Positions 25,973-35,205 of a DNA stretch of 64,000 nt are shown one piece after another. Positions within the stretch are counted from its first letter, which is position 1. The number at the start of each line of letters is the position of its first letter. Below the pieces are notes generated by a model. The model was not told where the DNA came from, did no database searches, and saw only the letters and a list, made by a program, of their open reading frames with translations. This stretch comes from DATGMP01 sp035293565. GTDB lineage: Bacteria > Pseudomonadota > Alphaproteobacteria > BOG-932 > Roseiterribacteraceae. A program made the translations under genes and the position numbers. The DNA lies in contig DATGMP010000104.1 in NCBI GenBank assembly GCA_035293565.1, forward strand, positions 1 through 64,000, given 5' to 3'.

Positions 25973-28180
25973 TCAGGAGGCCAGCGGGTTCGGTCTTACC
26001 TGGAAGGTGACTTCCTTGCTGTACTCGCCCTCGCCGCCTTCCTGGTGCCACATGACGGATCCGCTATAGGTCGCCTGCATCGTCTTGCCCTTCCAGCCGG
26101 CCTTCGGATCGTCGATCCGGAAGTCCAGACCGCGCGTGTAGAAGCCCATCGGGTAGGGTACGCGGAAGGTCACGAACTTGCTGGAGCCCGGCGCCAGCGC
26201 GACAATCGAGTCCGAGTTGATCGCCGGGAAGAAGTGGGCGTCCTTGCCGAGACCCATCACGTTGAAATAGTCCGGCCACTCTGAATAAACGAAATCGGAC
26301 GTCGCCATCGTGTTGCCGACCTTCGGGCTCGGCAGGTCGTAGAAGGTCCAGCCTTCCGGGCACTGCTGGCCGGTCGCGGTGGGGCCGTTTAGCACCTTGC
26401 ACTTCCGCCGGTCGAACGCGCCGACCTGGCCGGACGAAAAGGCCGCCCAGGCCACGCCGTCCGAGTCGACGCCGACGCCGCGGATGCCGACCGCCGCGTA
26501 TTTGCCGTCCTTGAGCGGCGGCTCGTAATACTCGGTCTTGCAAGTCTCGGGCGGGTTTTTGCCTGGGATCAGGTGGACGATTCCGCTTGGAACATATGGT
26601 ACGTAGGCGGCTTCCCACACGCTGCCGTCCTTGGCAACGGACATGCCATAGAGATAACGGCTGATCTGCGTGTCCTTGCCGGCTTTGGCCGCGTCGGCAG
26701 CCTTCTTGGCGGCGTCGGTCATCGGCCCGCCGCCTTCCTCACCCGAGACGCCGGCCAGCGCGTTGCCCGGCGCATTCCAATGCGTGCGGTCGGGATCGAT
26801 CTTGCCATCGCCGGAGGTGTCGAGAACCATCGGGCACCAACCGGTCGCCTTCTTGGGATCGTGGGTCTCGTCCCACACTCGCGTGTTGATCCAGGAGATG
26901 ACGCTGGTATCGCCGCTCAGATAGAGCGTCGAATCCTTGTCGAAAGTGAAGTTCGAGTGGTTGCCGCCGACGCAGAGCGGAATCACGTCGATCTTCTTCG
27001 TCGACGGATCGTACATGACGATCTCGGATTCTTTCCGCTTGTCGGTCAGCGGATAGTATTTCGACGACGGAACCGAGCCGTCCTTGCACCAGTCGGGCTC
27101 GGTGCCGGTCTGGGAGACGACCGGCATCCAGACCCGGCCCTTGCCGTCCATCTCGTCAGCATGGATGCGCGTATCCTGATCATGCGCCGAGCCGTCGATG
27201 CCCGGAATCGGGAGCTCCTCGGTCTTGAGTGTCTTGACGTCGAGGATCTCGAGATTGCCGTGCAGCATGCCCATTCCGTAGACCGGTCCGCCGGCATTCA
27301 CGTTCGGATCGCGGTGGTCGCTCGAGATCTGGTCATGGATGAAGTGGCCGCCACCCCAGTCGCGGATGGTAAGCACGACGTTCCGCTCCACACCCTCCGG
27401 CCGATGCGGCGTCACCTTCGGCAGTTCGCCCGCCGCAATCCGGTCCGTCCAGTCTGCATACATCTTCAGGCCCCGTTCGCGACCGAACTTGGCCATGCTG
27501 TTCTGCATCTGCTGCGACAGATCCTTGCCCATATTGTTGATGGCGACGTCGCCGTCGGCGCGGGCCATCTGGATGCGGCTGGCCCAGCCCTCGACGCTGT
27601 TGCCCGTGCTTGCCAGCTCGCGGGTCGCCTTATCGCCCAGCTGGTGGCAGAACATGCAATTCTCTTTCATGTTCTCCAGCCAGTGCTGCTGGGTCACCAT
27701 CTGGGGCGAGATGCCGTTCCCTTGCGCGCCCGTGCCGGGGAATTCACTCGCAGCCGGCGGATTCAGAAGCGCGTACCAATAGGCTGCGGGATAATATTCC
27801 GCAGCGGCCTTCGCATCGGGCGCGACGACGGCAGTCAAGTCCAGCCGATTGCCGGGCGTCGCGTCGACTTGCTGGGAATCCACGAGGCCGTAGCCGCGGA
27901 CCCAAACCTTGTATTTGGCCTTGGGCAGGTCCGGCAGCACATAGCGGCCTTGGTCGTCCGTCACCACGATCTTGATGAAGCGGGTGGGCAGCTCTTTCGT
28001 CTCGGCGATGACCCAGACCCCGGCCTCCGGCCCTTTGGAGCTCTTGACCACCCCGCCGATATCATCGGGGACGATCTTGATCCCGTCATCCGCCGCCTGG
28101 CTGATGGGCGCCCAATAGGCGCCAACGGCCAGCAGGCCGGCCGACGCCAATAACGCAGCCGCAAACTGCCCCTTCCTCAT
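25973..28180 (-). CDS. Exported haem protein with CarboxypepD_reg-like domain, propeller-like body and Ca-type loop (copy 2)
   Basis: A 735-residue tandem paralogue of the preceding protein, collinear almost throughout: signal peptide (ASAGLLAVGAYWAPISQAA), the regulatory-like Ig domain, CMFCH at 175-179, DTSGDGKID, and the C-terminal WHQEGGEGEYSKEV and FQVRPNPLAS. The loops that differ most are around the SEIVMYDPSTKKID segment and the alanine-rich stretch KKAADAAKAGKDT (copy 1 is shorter here). Conservation of the haem site and Ca-type loop in both copies argues that both are functional. With separate promoters and terminators, they may be expressed under different conditions. Confidence 0.8.
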   Translation of the reverse strand: MRKGQFAAALLASAGLLAVGAYWAPISQAADDGIKIVPDDIGGVVKSSKGPEAGVWVIAETKELPTRFIKIVVTDDQGRYVLPDLPKAKYKVWVRGYGLVDSQQVDATPGNRLDLTAVVAPDAKAAAEYYPAAYWYALLNPPAASEFPGTGAQGNGISPQMVTQQHWLENMKENCMFCHQLGDKATRELASTGNSVEGWASRIQMARADGDVAINNMGKDLSQQMQNSMAKFGRERGLKMYADWTDRIAAGELPKVTPHRPEGVERNVVLTIRDWGGGHFIHDQISSDHRDPNVNAGGPVYGMGMLHGNLEILDVKTLKTEELPIPGIDGSAHDQDTRIHADEMDGKGRVWMPVVSQTGTEPDWCKDGSVPSSKYYPLTDKRKESEIVMYDPSTKKIDVIPLCVGGNHSNFTFDKDSTLYLSGDTSVISWINTRVWDETHDPKKATGWCPMVLDTSGDGKIDPDRTHWNAPGNALAGVSGEEGGGPMTDAAKKAADAAKAGKDTQISRYLYGMSVAKDGSVWEAAYVPYVPSGIVHLIPGKNPPETCKTEYYEPPLKDGKYAAVGIRGVGVDSDGVAWAAFSSGQVGAFDRRKCKVLNGPTATGQQCPEGWTFYDLPSPKVGNTMATSDFVYSEWPDYFNVMGLGKDAHFFPAINSDSIVALAPGSSKFVTFRVPYPMGFYTRGLDFRIDDPKAGWKGKTMQATYSGSVMWHQEGGEGEYSKEVTFQVRPNPLAS

Positions 28181-28223
28181 GATCTCCCCCCATGGAACGG
28201 CTTGAGCCAGCCCTAAGACGCTA

Positions 28224-28252
28224 CCACTGGCCTGCTTTCATCATCGTGTCAA
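28224..28252 (-). promoter_or_regulatory. Promoter-like element shared by the two paralogues (copy 2)
   Basis: TTGACA at 28252-28247, 17-base spacer, CAGTGG at 28229-28224 on the minus strand, starting about 43 bp upstream of the start codon. It matches copy 1 in the GATTGACAC box and the CCAGT block. Confidence 0.4.
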
Positions 28253-28272
28253 TCGGTCGCAGAATGCGACGG

Positions 28273-30288
28273 TTACGAACTGCCTTCGGGGTCGATCTCG
28301 ATCAGCACCGTGCCGGCCGCTACGGTCTCTCCCTTTTGGCAGAAGACGCCCTTCACGCGGCCATCGGCAGGCGCCGGGAGCCCGTGCATCAGCTTCATGG
28401 CTTCGATCACGATAACAGTCTCACCTTTGGCGACCTTTTGCTCCGGCGCGACATGGATGGCACTGATCAGGCCGGGCAGATGCGCAACCACCCGCGTGCC
28501 GCTCGCGGCGACGTTGTCGCCGCCGGCTTTCCCCGCGCATTCGATCGCGGGCCGGACGCGCCATCGCTCGGACCGTCCGGAATGAGCGATCGACACCTGA
28601 TCGCCGTCGACGGCGACGCGATATCGGTGAATCAGCCCGTCAGCTTCGATCGATAGATCGCCGTCGCGCCGCGCCGCTCTTACCGTGCGCTCCGATTGCG
28701 GCCACCCGACCCGGTAGTTTCCGTCGCCGCCCGCTACCCAGAGATCTGTTTCCCCGGTCTCGCCCTCGACTTTGAGGCTGATATGCGTCTCTCGGCCTGC
28801 CGAAGACAGAAGGCGGAAGTTACCGAGACTGGTCCATGGCGCGGGGGCCGCGCCGCGCGAGCTGTGCGCAATCGTATCGATCCAGGCGATCGCCGCAACG
28901 GCAGAGCCGGGCAGGTAGCCCTCGGGCTGCCCGGTCCAGCCATGGGGATAAAGCTCGGGGATGAAGCGGGTCGAGAGATTGCCTGCCCGAAACGCGCGAC
29001 TGTCGACCAGGTCGCGAAGGAAGGCCTGGTTGGTTTTCAGGCCGAGGATCTCCAGTTCGCCCAGGGCCGCCGAAAGTCGGCGCGCGGCGATCTCGCGGTT
29101 GGGCCCATAGCCGATGATCTTGGCCAGCATGGAATCGTAATAGGGGGTGACTTCACTGCCCGGCCCGATGCCGGTATCGATCCGCACGCCGTCACTGGAG
29201 AATGTCCGGAAATCGGCGACCCTGCCGAAGCTCGGGCTGTAGCCGTGCGCCGGATCCTCCGCATTGAGCCGCGCCTCGATCGCGGCGCCTGCAACATGCA
29301 GATCCCCTTGACCGAACGGCAGAACGTCTCCTTGCGCAATCCCGATCTGCAGCGCGACGACATCGATGCCGGTGACCTCTTCCGTCACCGGATGCTCGAC
29401 CTGTAGTCGTGTGTTCATCTCGAGAAACCAAGGTCCGGCCTTGCTATCGGCATCGAGAATGAATTCGACCGTGCCCAATGAGTCGTAGCCGATGGCGCGG
29501 CCGAGCTTCAGCGCGGCGTCGAAAAGCGCTTCGCGGATTTCCGGATCGAGATTGGGAGCCGGCGCCTCTTCGATGACCTTTTGATAGTTCCGTTGGATAG
29601 AGCATTCGCGCTCGAACAGATGGATCAGATTGCCATGTTTGTCGCCGGCGAGTTGGACTTCCAGGTGACGCGGCCGCTCGATCAGCTTCTCGATCAGAAG
29701 CTTGGGATCGCCGAATCCCGCTTGCGCTTCCGCGCGTGCCAGCGCGAGCGCCGATCGGAACTCCTTCGCGTCCGACACGCGTCGCATGCCGCGGCCGCCC
29801 CCGCCGGCAGAGGCCTTGATCAGAATCGGAAAGCCGATCTTGCGCGCCGCGTCTTCGAGAGCGGCGTCGTCTTGCGCGTCGCCGTGATAGCCCGGCACCG
29901 ACGCGACGCCCGCTTGTTCGGCCAGGCGCTTGGACTCGATCTTCGAGCCCATGGCTTCGATCGCGCGGGGCGAAGGGCCGATCCAGATGATGCCGTTGTC
30001 GATGCACCCCTGCGCCAGCGCCACACGCTCCGACAGGAAGCCGTAGCCCGGATGCACCGCATTCGCTCCCGTGCGGCGCGCCGCATCGAGGATCGCGTCG
30101 ACATTGAGATAGCTCGCCGTCGCCTCCGCCGGACCGATCCTGACGGCTTCGTCGGCCATCGCGACATGGAGTGCGGACGCATCGGCGTCGGAGAAAGCGG
30201 CAACGGTCCGGATGCCGAGCTTGCGGCAGCTGCGGATGATCCGGCAGGCGATCTCGCCGCGATTGGCGATCAGCAGTTTTTCGATCAC
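28273..30288 (-). CDS. Acyl-CoA carboxylase alpha subunit (biotin carboxylase + biotin carrier; MCC/GCC type)
   Basis: A 671-residue subunit. Residues 1-445 form the biotin carboxylase (LLIANRGEIACRIIRSC, GYGFLSE, the ATP-grasp loop KASAGGGGRGMR, EMNTRLQVEHPVTEEVTG). A middle domain links to the C-terminal biotinyl domain with the EAMKLMHG lysine site. It carboxylates biotin with ATP and bicarbonate and works with the beta subunit encoded 9 bp upstream. Order and domain layout match the alpha subunits of methylcrotonyl-CoA and geranyl-CoA carboxylases; I cannot tell the two apart by eye. The start is GTG 30288, with no strong ribosome site, consistent with coupling. Confidence 0.9.
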   Translation of the reverse strand: MIEKLLIANRGEIACRIIRSCRKLGIRTVAAFSDADASALHVAMADEAVRIGPAEATASYLNVDAILDAARRTGANAVHPGYGFLSERVALAQGCIDNGIIWIGPSPRAIEAMGSKIESKRLAEQAGVASVPGYHGDAQDDAALEDAARKIGFPILIKASAGGGGRGMRRVSDAKEFRSALALARAEAQAGFGDPKLLIEKLIERPRHLEVQLAGDKHGNLIHLFERECSIQRNYQKVIEEAPAPNLDPEIREALFDAALKLGRAIGYDSLGTVEFILDADSKAGPWFLEMNTRLQVEHPVTEEVTGIDVVALQIGIAQGDVLPFGQGDLHVAGAAIEARLNAEDPAHGYSPSFGRVADFRTFSSDGVRIDTGIGPGSEVTPYYDSMLAKIIGYGPNREIAARRLSAALGELEILGLKTNQAFLRDLVDSRAFRAGNLSTRFIPELYPHGWTGQPEGYLPGSAVAAIAWIDTIAHSSRGAAPAPWTSLGNFRLLSSAGRETHISLKVEGETGETDLWVAGGDGNYRVGWPQSERTVRAARRDGDLSIEADGLIHRYRVAVDGDQVSIAHSGRSERWRVRPAIECAGKAGGDNVAASGTRVVAHLPGLISAIHVAPEQKVAKGETVIVIEAMKLMHGLPAPADGRVKGVFCQKGETVAAGTVLIEIDPEGSS

Positions 30289-30297
30289 TTGGATTGC

Positions 30298-31902
30298 CTA
30301 CATTCGATAGACGGGCGCCCGGCCGGTCTGCCGCGGCTCGGCCGCAGCGAGGGCGAGGCACAGGCCGATGACATCGCGGGTTTGCGCAGGCTCGATAATG
30401 CCGTCGTCCCATAGGCGGGCCGTCGCATAATAGGGATCGCTCTGTTCGGTGAATTGCGCGCGGGTCTTGCGTTCGAGCTCCTCGAGCTCACGCTCGGAGG
30501 CTTCGTCGCGCTTCACGCTGGTGCGGCGGAGCTCCAGCAGCACATTGGTCGCGATGTCAGGGCTCATCGTCGCGATGCGCGAATTGGGCCAGGTGAAGAG
30601 GAAGCGCGGGCCGAAGCCGCGACCGCACATGCCGTAGTTTCCGGCGCCGTAGGAACCGCCGATCAGCACCGTGAAGCGCGGCACGCGCGCCGCCGCGACC
30701 GCATAGACGAGCTTGGCGCTGTGCTTGGCGATGCCGCCGCGTTCGGCTTCGGTGCCGACCATGAAGCCGGTGATGTTCTGCAGGAAGAGAAGCGGAATGT
30801 TGCGCTGATCGCACAGTTCGATGAAGTGCGCGCCCTTCACCGACGATTCTGAAAAGAGCGGCCCATTGTTGGCGAGGATGCCAACCGGATAACCGTGCAG
30901 GTAGCTGGTGCCGCAGACGAGCTCGCTGCCCCAATCCGGCTTGAATTCCTGGAACTCGCTTCCGTCCACCATGCGCGCGATGATCTCGCGCACGTCATAG
31001 GGCGTCTTCGGATCGAGCGGGATGATGCCGGGAATTTCCGCCGGATCGTACAGCGGCGCGCGTGGTAGGCGCGTCGCCGCACAGCACGGGCGCTCGATGT
31101 TGAGCGCGCCGACGATGTCGCGGACCTTCTTCAGCGCCGAAGGCTCGTCCTCGGCCAGATAGTCCGAGACGCCGGACACCGTCGTGTGCATGGCTGCGCC
31201 GCCCAGCGTCTCGCCGTCCACCGTCTCGTTGATCGCCGCCTGCACGATCGAGGGGCCGCCCAGATGGATGCGCGCGTTGCCGCGCACCATCACGACTTCG
31301 TCCGACAGGGCCGGGATGTAGGCGCCGCCCGCGGTGCAGCCGCCGAACACCGCCGAGATCTGCGGCAGCCCATCGGCCGACATGCGGCACTGGTTGTAGA
31401 AGGTGGTGCCGAAATGATCCTTGTCCGGAAAGACGCGATCCTGTTCGGGCAGGTAGGCGCCGCCGCAATCGACGAGATAGATGCAGGCGAGGCGGTTCTC
31501 CCACGCGATCTCCTGCGCGCGGACATGCTTCTTCACTGTCTCGTGAAAGAACGACCCGCCCTTCACCGTCGCGTCGTTGGCGATGATCATGCAGGGCGTG
31601 CCCTGAACGATCCCGATCCCGGTGACGATGCCTGCGGCCGGCACGTCATTGCCGTAGAGCTTCCAGGCGGCGAGCGGCGAGAGCTCGAGGAACGCCGACA
31701 TCGGATCGACCAGCAGATCAATGCGGTCGCGCACCAGCAGTTTGCCGCGCTTGTGATGCCGGTTCACATGGGTCTTTCCGCCACCCGCAAGGCTATGGGC
31801 GAGCGCGGCGCGAAGGTCTTTGATCAGCCCCGCATAATGCGCGCGGTTTTCCTGAAAGGACGGCGACGAGGTGATGATGTTGCTCGACAGTATCGGGAGC
31901 AT
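30298..31902 (-). CDS. Acyl-CoA carboxylase beta subunit (carboxyltransferase; MCC/GCC type)
   Basis: A 534-residue carboxyltransferase with both crotonase-like halves. The N-terminal half has the oxyanion-type GGCTAGGAYIPALSDE region and VKGGSFFHETVKKH. The C-terminal half has LFLQNITGFMVGTEAERGGIAKHSAKLVYAVA (shown in part) and GGSYGAGNYGMCGR. These are hallmarks of the MCC/GCC beta family as opposed to propionyl-CoA carboxylase. It transfers carboxyl from biotin to the gamma carbon of a beta-methyl enoyl-CoA. AGAGGAAGAG precedes ATG 31902. It lies between the acyl-CoA dehydrogenase (34-bp gap) and the alpha subunit. Confidence 0.92.
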   Translation of the reverse strand: MLPILSSNIITSSPSFQENRAHYAGLIKDLRAALAHSLAGGGKTHVNRHHKRGKLLVRDRIDLLVDPMSAFLELSPLAAWKLYGNDVPAAGIVTGIGIVQGTPCMIIANDATVKGGSFFHETVKKHVRAQEIAWENRLACIYLVDCGGAYLPEQDRVFPDKDHFGTTFYNQCRMSADGLPQISAVFGGCTAGGAYIPALSDEVVMVRGNARIHLGGPSIVQAAINETVDGETLGGAAMHTTVSGVSDYLAEDEPSALKKVRDIVGALNIERPCCAATRLPRAPLYDPAEIPGIIPLDPKTPYDVREIIARMVDGSEFQEFKPDWGSELVCGTSYLHGYPVGILANNGPLFSESSVKGAHFIELCDQRNIPLLFLQNITGFMVGTEAERGGIAKHSAKLVYAVAAARVPRFTVLIGGSYGAGNYGMCGRGFGPRFLFTWPNSRIATMSPDIATNVLLELRRTSVKRDEASERELEELERKTRAQFTEQSDPYYATARLWDDGIIEPAQTRDVIGLCLALAAAEPRQTGRAPVYRM

Positions 31903-31936
31903 TGCGCTCTTCCTCTTTCTCCCTCGAGATGCGCGA

Positions 31937-33148
31937 TCAGCCGCGCATCCTTTTTGCGATTTCTTCCAGCATCACCTCGGTGGCGCCGCCGCCGATCGAC
32001 TGGACGCGCGCGTCGCGCACCATCCGCTCGATCGCGCTCTCACGGATATAGCCCATCCCGCCGTGAAATTGCTGGCAGTCATACATGACCTGATTGACGA
32101 GCTCGCCGCAATACGCCTTGGCCATCGATACCTCTTTGACGCAATCGCGGCCAAGCGAGTCGAGCCAGGCGGTATGGTAAACGAGTTGCCGTCCCGCTTC
32201 GACCTTGGCCGAGAGCGCGGCCAAACGCTGCCGGATCGCCTGCTTATCCCAGAGAGAGGCCCCGAAGGCGCGGCGCTGGCTCACCCAGTCGAGCGTGAGC
32301 CTGATCGCGGCCTGAGCCTCACCCATCGCCTGGGCGGCGAGCACCATTCGCTCATTCTGGAAATTGCGCATGATAGAATAGAAACCGCGATGCTCGTCGC
32401 CCAGCAGGTTCGCGGCGGGAACCCGGCAATTGTCGAAGATGAGCTCGGCGGTATCGGAGGAGAGCCAGCCCTGCTTCTTCAGCGCCCGTCCGACCGAGAA
32501 GCCCGGCATGCCTTTTTCGACGATGAACATCGACATGCCGCGCGTGCCCTTGACGCTCTGATCGGTTTTGGCGGCGACGAAATAGATGTCGGCATGGACG
32601 CCGTTGGTGATGAACATTTTGGTGCCATTCAGCACCCATTCGTTCCCCTCCTGTCGAGCCGTCGTGCGGATGCCGGCGACGTCGGAGCCGGCATCCGGCT
32701 CCGTGACGGCGACAGCGCAAATCTTTCGGCCGGAGACGATGTCCGGCATCAGCCGGGCCTTTTGCTCCGGGTTGCCGGCATTGGCGAGGTGCGGCGAAGC
32801 CATGTCGGTATGGACCAGTACCGTGATCGCGAAGCCGCCGAACGTCGATTTTCCGAGCTCTTCCGCCAGGAGGACGCTGGCGATCGCATCCATGGCGCTG
32901 CCGCCCCACTCCTCGTCGTGCCTGAGCCCGAGGAAGCCCAAATCGCCCATGCGCCGCAGCACGTCGCGGGGCACGAAGCCGTCCGCCTCCCAGGCTTCGG
33001 CCCTGGGTTTGATCTCCTCCTCGACGAACCGGGCCAGCTGCTCGCGGAAGAGGACATGCTCTTCACGGAAACAGGGGGCGTCGAACGATGCCGGCATGGC
33101 TTCCGATGCGCTACCGCCCGGTTTGGCTGCTTTACCTGTCGCGGACAT
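31937..33148 (-). CDS. Acyl-CoA dehydrogenase (isovaleryl/citronellyl-CoA type)
   Basis: A 403-residue flavoenzyme. AVAVTEPDAGSDVAGIRTTA is acyl-CoA dehydrogenase signature 1, and YDCQQFHGGMGYIRESAIER (shown in full at 20 residues) precedes signature 2. The base usually found in YEGT near the C-terminus is replaced (IGGGATEVM). A Glu at residue 266 in NFQNERMVLA sits on helix G, the position used by isovaleryl-CoA dehydrogenase. The enzyme therefore likely dehydrogenates a branched acyl-CoA to the beta-methyl enoyl-CoA used by the carboxylase next door, in leucine or acyclic terpene degradation. GGGAGC precedes ATG 33148. Divergent from the synthetase gene. Confidence 0.9.
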   Translation of the reverse strand: MSATGKAAKPGGSASEAMPASFDAPCFREEHVLFREQLARFVEEEIKPRAEAWEADGFVPRDVLRRMGDLGFLGLRHDEEWGGSAMDAIASVLLAEELGKSTFGGFAITVLVHTDMASPHLANAGNPEQKARLMPDIVSGRKICAVAVTEPDAGSDVAGIRTTARQEGNEWVLNGTKMFITNGVHADIYFVAAKTDQSVKGTRGMSMFIVEKGMPGFSVGRALKKQGWLSSDTAELIFDNCRVPAANLLGDEHRGFYSIMRNFQNERMVLAAQAMGEAQAAIRLTLDWVSQRRAFGASLWDKQAIRQRLAALSAKVEAGRQLVYHTAWLDSLGRDCVKEVSMAKAYCGELVNQVMYDCQQFHGGMGYIRESAIERMVRDARVQSIGGGATEVMLEEIAKRMRG

Positions 33149-33255
33149 CGGCTGCTCCCGCTATGTACTGATCTGCTCGCGGGGATTGGTAGACGAGCCG
33201 ACAGGCGCTGTCACGTCAGGCGCGGCTGCGATGATGAAAGGGTCGGGGGGCGAAG

Positions 33256-35205
33256 ATGGGATCCGAGCAAATCCTGAACTCGCTGATGGGCGAGCCCGCC
33301 ACCCCGGTGCCACCGCACCGGCGGTCCAGGAGGCAGGAAGCGCTGCTGGCAGAGGCCAGGGCGCGCGAGGCGCTCGGGCCGGATCATTATTGGGAGTGGG
33401 TTGCCGAGCGACTCCGCTGGTCGAGGGGCTGGGATTTGCTCCGGGAAGGCGGTTTCGCCGATGTGCGCTATTTCGTCGGCGGCGCTATTAACGTCGCCGA
33501 CAATTGCGTCGATCGCCATGCGGAGGACCCCGACCGTGCCGATCGCGCCGCGTTGATCTGGGAAGGCGAGGACGGCTCCGTCCGACACGTGACCTATCGC
33601 ACTCTTCGCGACGAGGTTGCGCGGCTGGCCAATGGCTTCCGATCGCTCGGCATCGGCAGGGGCGATGTGGTGGCGATCTATCTGCCCAATCTGCCGGAGG
33701 CCTTTGCCGCCATCCATGCCTGCAATCGGATCGGCGCCATCTATACCGTTCTGTTCGCCGGATTCTCGTCCGACGCGGTTGCGCTCAGGCTGCGCACGGC
33801 GCGTGCCAAACTCGTGGTCACTGCCGATGCGAGCTTGCGCCGCGGACGGAAAGTGCCGCTGCTCCAGAGCGCGCGACGCGCCCGAGCCGAGACTCCGGAT
33901 CTTCGTCATGTCGTAGTCGTCGACCGAACCGGCTCACGGCCGGCGCTGCAGGCCGGCGAAGTCGATTACGAGGCCTTGATAGCGGGCCAATCGACCGACT
34001 GCCCCTGTCTGCCGCTCGAGGCGAATGAACCGTCATTTCTCGTCTTCACCAGCGGTACCGAAGCCAAGCCCAAAGGGATCGTCCACAGCGTTGGCGGCTT
34101 CCTCGCCGGCGCCTGGGCAAACGTCCAATGGCAGATCAATCCCGAGCCGGACGATGTCTATTGGTGCGCCGCCGATGTCGGCTGGCTCACTTTTCCCATC
34201 CATGCGGTGGTCGGGGGGCTGGCGCACGGTATGAGCCTCGTCTGCTACGAGGGCGCGCTCGACACGCCGACTCATGCGCGCTTCTACGAAATTGCGGAGC
34301 GGCACGGCGTCACGAAGCTGCTGGCCGCCCCGACGCTCGCACGGATGCTGCGGACCGCAGGCGACGCGCTCGCGCGATCTCATCCGCTGCCGAAATTGCG
34401 GCTGCTCAGCCTGCAAGGCGAGCCGCTCGACATCGAGACCTACCGATGGGCGGCGGGCCATATCGGCTCGGCTGTTCCGCTCATCAACGCCTATGGCCAG
34501 AGCGAGACCGGTTCGACTTGGACCTATCCGATCGCCGGCGTCGGCGACCTCAAGGCCGGATCATGCGGACGGACCGTGCCGGGCCATGGCTATGCGATTC
34601 TCGACGACCAAGGCGCGCCGGTCGCGGCCGGAACGCCGGGAAATCTGGTGCTGACTCAGCCCTTTCCGACCCTGGCTCGGACGATCTGGGATGACCATGC
34701 CCGCTATCTCGGCAGCTATTTCGAGCGGTTTCCCGGCTACTACCAGACGTCCGACAGGGCGGTGGTCGACAAGGATGGCCATCTCTGGGTGATCGGCAGG
34801 ACCGACGATGTGATCAATGTCGCGGCACATCGCATCAGCACGATGGAGATGGAATCCGCCGTGGCCGCGCAGCCTGGCATCGCCGAAGCGGCGGTGGTCG
34901 GCATCGAGGATCCGATCAAGGGAACGGTGCCGATCGCTTTTGTCACGCTCCTTTCAGGAGTCCATCGCGAGCGAATGGAGGAGAAGGTGGCGGCCGCAGT
35001 CGAGAAAGCGATCGGCGGCATCGCGCGACTGCACCGGGTTTACGTCACGCGGGCCATGCCGAAAACGAGAGCCGGCAAGATCATGCGTCGGCTGCTTCGC
35101 GAGCTCGCGACGAGCGGCAAGGTCTCGGGAGACGTGACGGGGCTGGAGGATCCTGCAGCGGTCGAAGCCGTGCTCGACGCGATCCGGTGCGCGGCGAAAT
35201 CTTAG
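33256..35205 (+). CDS. Acetyl/propionyl/acetoacetyl-CoA synthetase-like AMP-forming ligase
   Basis: A 649-residue adenylate-forming enzyme with an ACAS-type N-terminal lead (DHYWEWVAERLRWSRGWD). It has the P-loop FLVFTSGTEAKPKGIVHS, the INAYGQSETGSTWTYP motif, YYQTSDRAVVDKDGHLWVIGR, and the catalytic lysine in PKTRAGKIMRRLLRE. The length and ACAS_N lead set it apart from the shorter fatty-acyl ligase at 13370. The acid is probably short. It is transcribed divergently from the carboxylase operon, so it may feed or recover CoA esters of the same pathway. Its stop overlaps the facing MBL gene by 4 bp. GGGGGGCGAAG precedes ATG 33256. Confidence 0.88.
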   Translation: MGSEQILNSLMGEPATPVPPHRRSRRQEALLAEARAREALGPDHYWEWVAERLRWSRGWDLLREGGFADVRYFVGGAINVADNCVDRHAEDPDRADRAALIWEGEDGSVRHVTYRTLRDEVARLANGFRSLGIGRGDVVAIYLPNLPEAFAAIHACNRIGAIYTVLFAGFSSDAVALRLRTARAKLVVTADASLRRGRKVPLLQSARRARAETPDLRHVVVVDRTGSRPALQAGEVDYEALIAGQSTDCPCLPLEANEPSFLVFTSGTEAKPKGIVHSVGGFLAGAWANVQWQINPEPDDVYWCAADVGWLTFPIHAVVGGLAHGMSLVCYEGALDTPTHARFYEIAERHGVTKLLAAPTLARMLRTAGDALARSHPLPKLRLLSLQGEPLDIETYRWAAGHIGSAVPLINAYGQSETGSTWTYPIAGVGDLKAGSCGRTVPGHGYAILDDQGAPVAAGTPGNLVLTQPFPTLARTIWDDHARYLGSYFERFPGYYQTSDRAVVDKDGHLWVIGRTDDVINVAAHRISTMEMESAVAAQPGIAEAAVVGIEDPIKGTVPIAFVTLLSGVHRERMEEKVAAAVEKAIGGIARLHRVYVTRAMPKTRAGKIMRRLLRELATSGKVSGDVTGLEDPAAVEAVLDAIRCAAKS

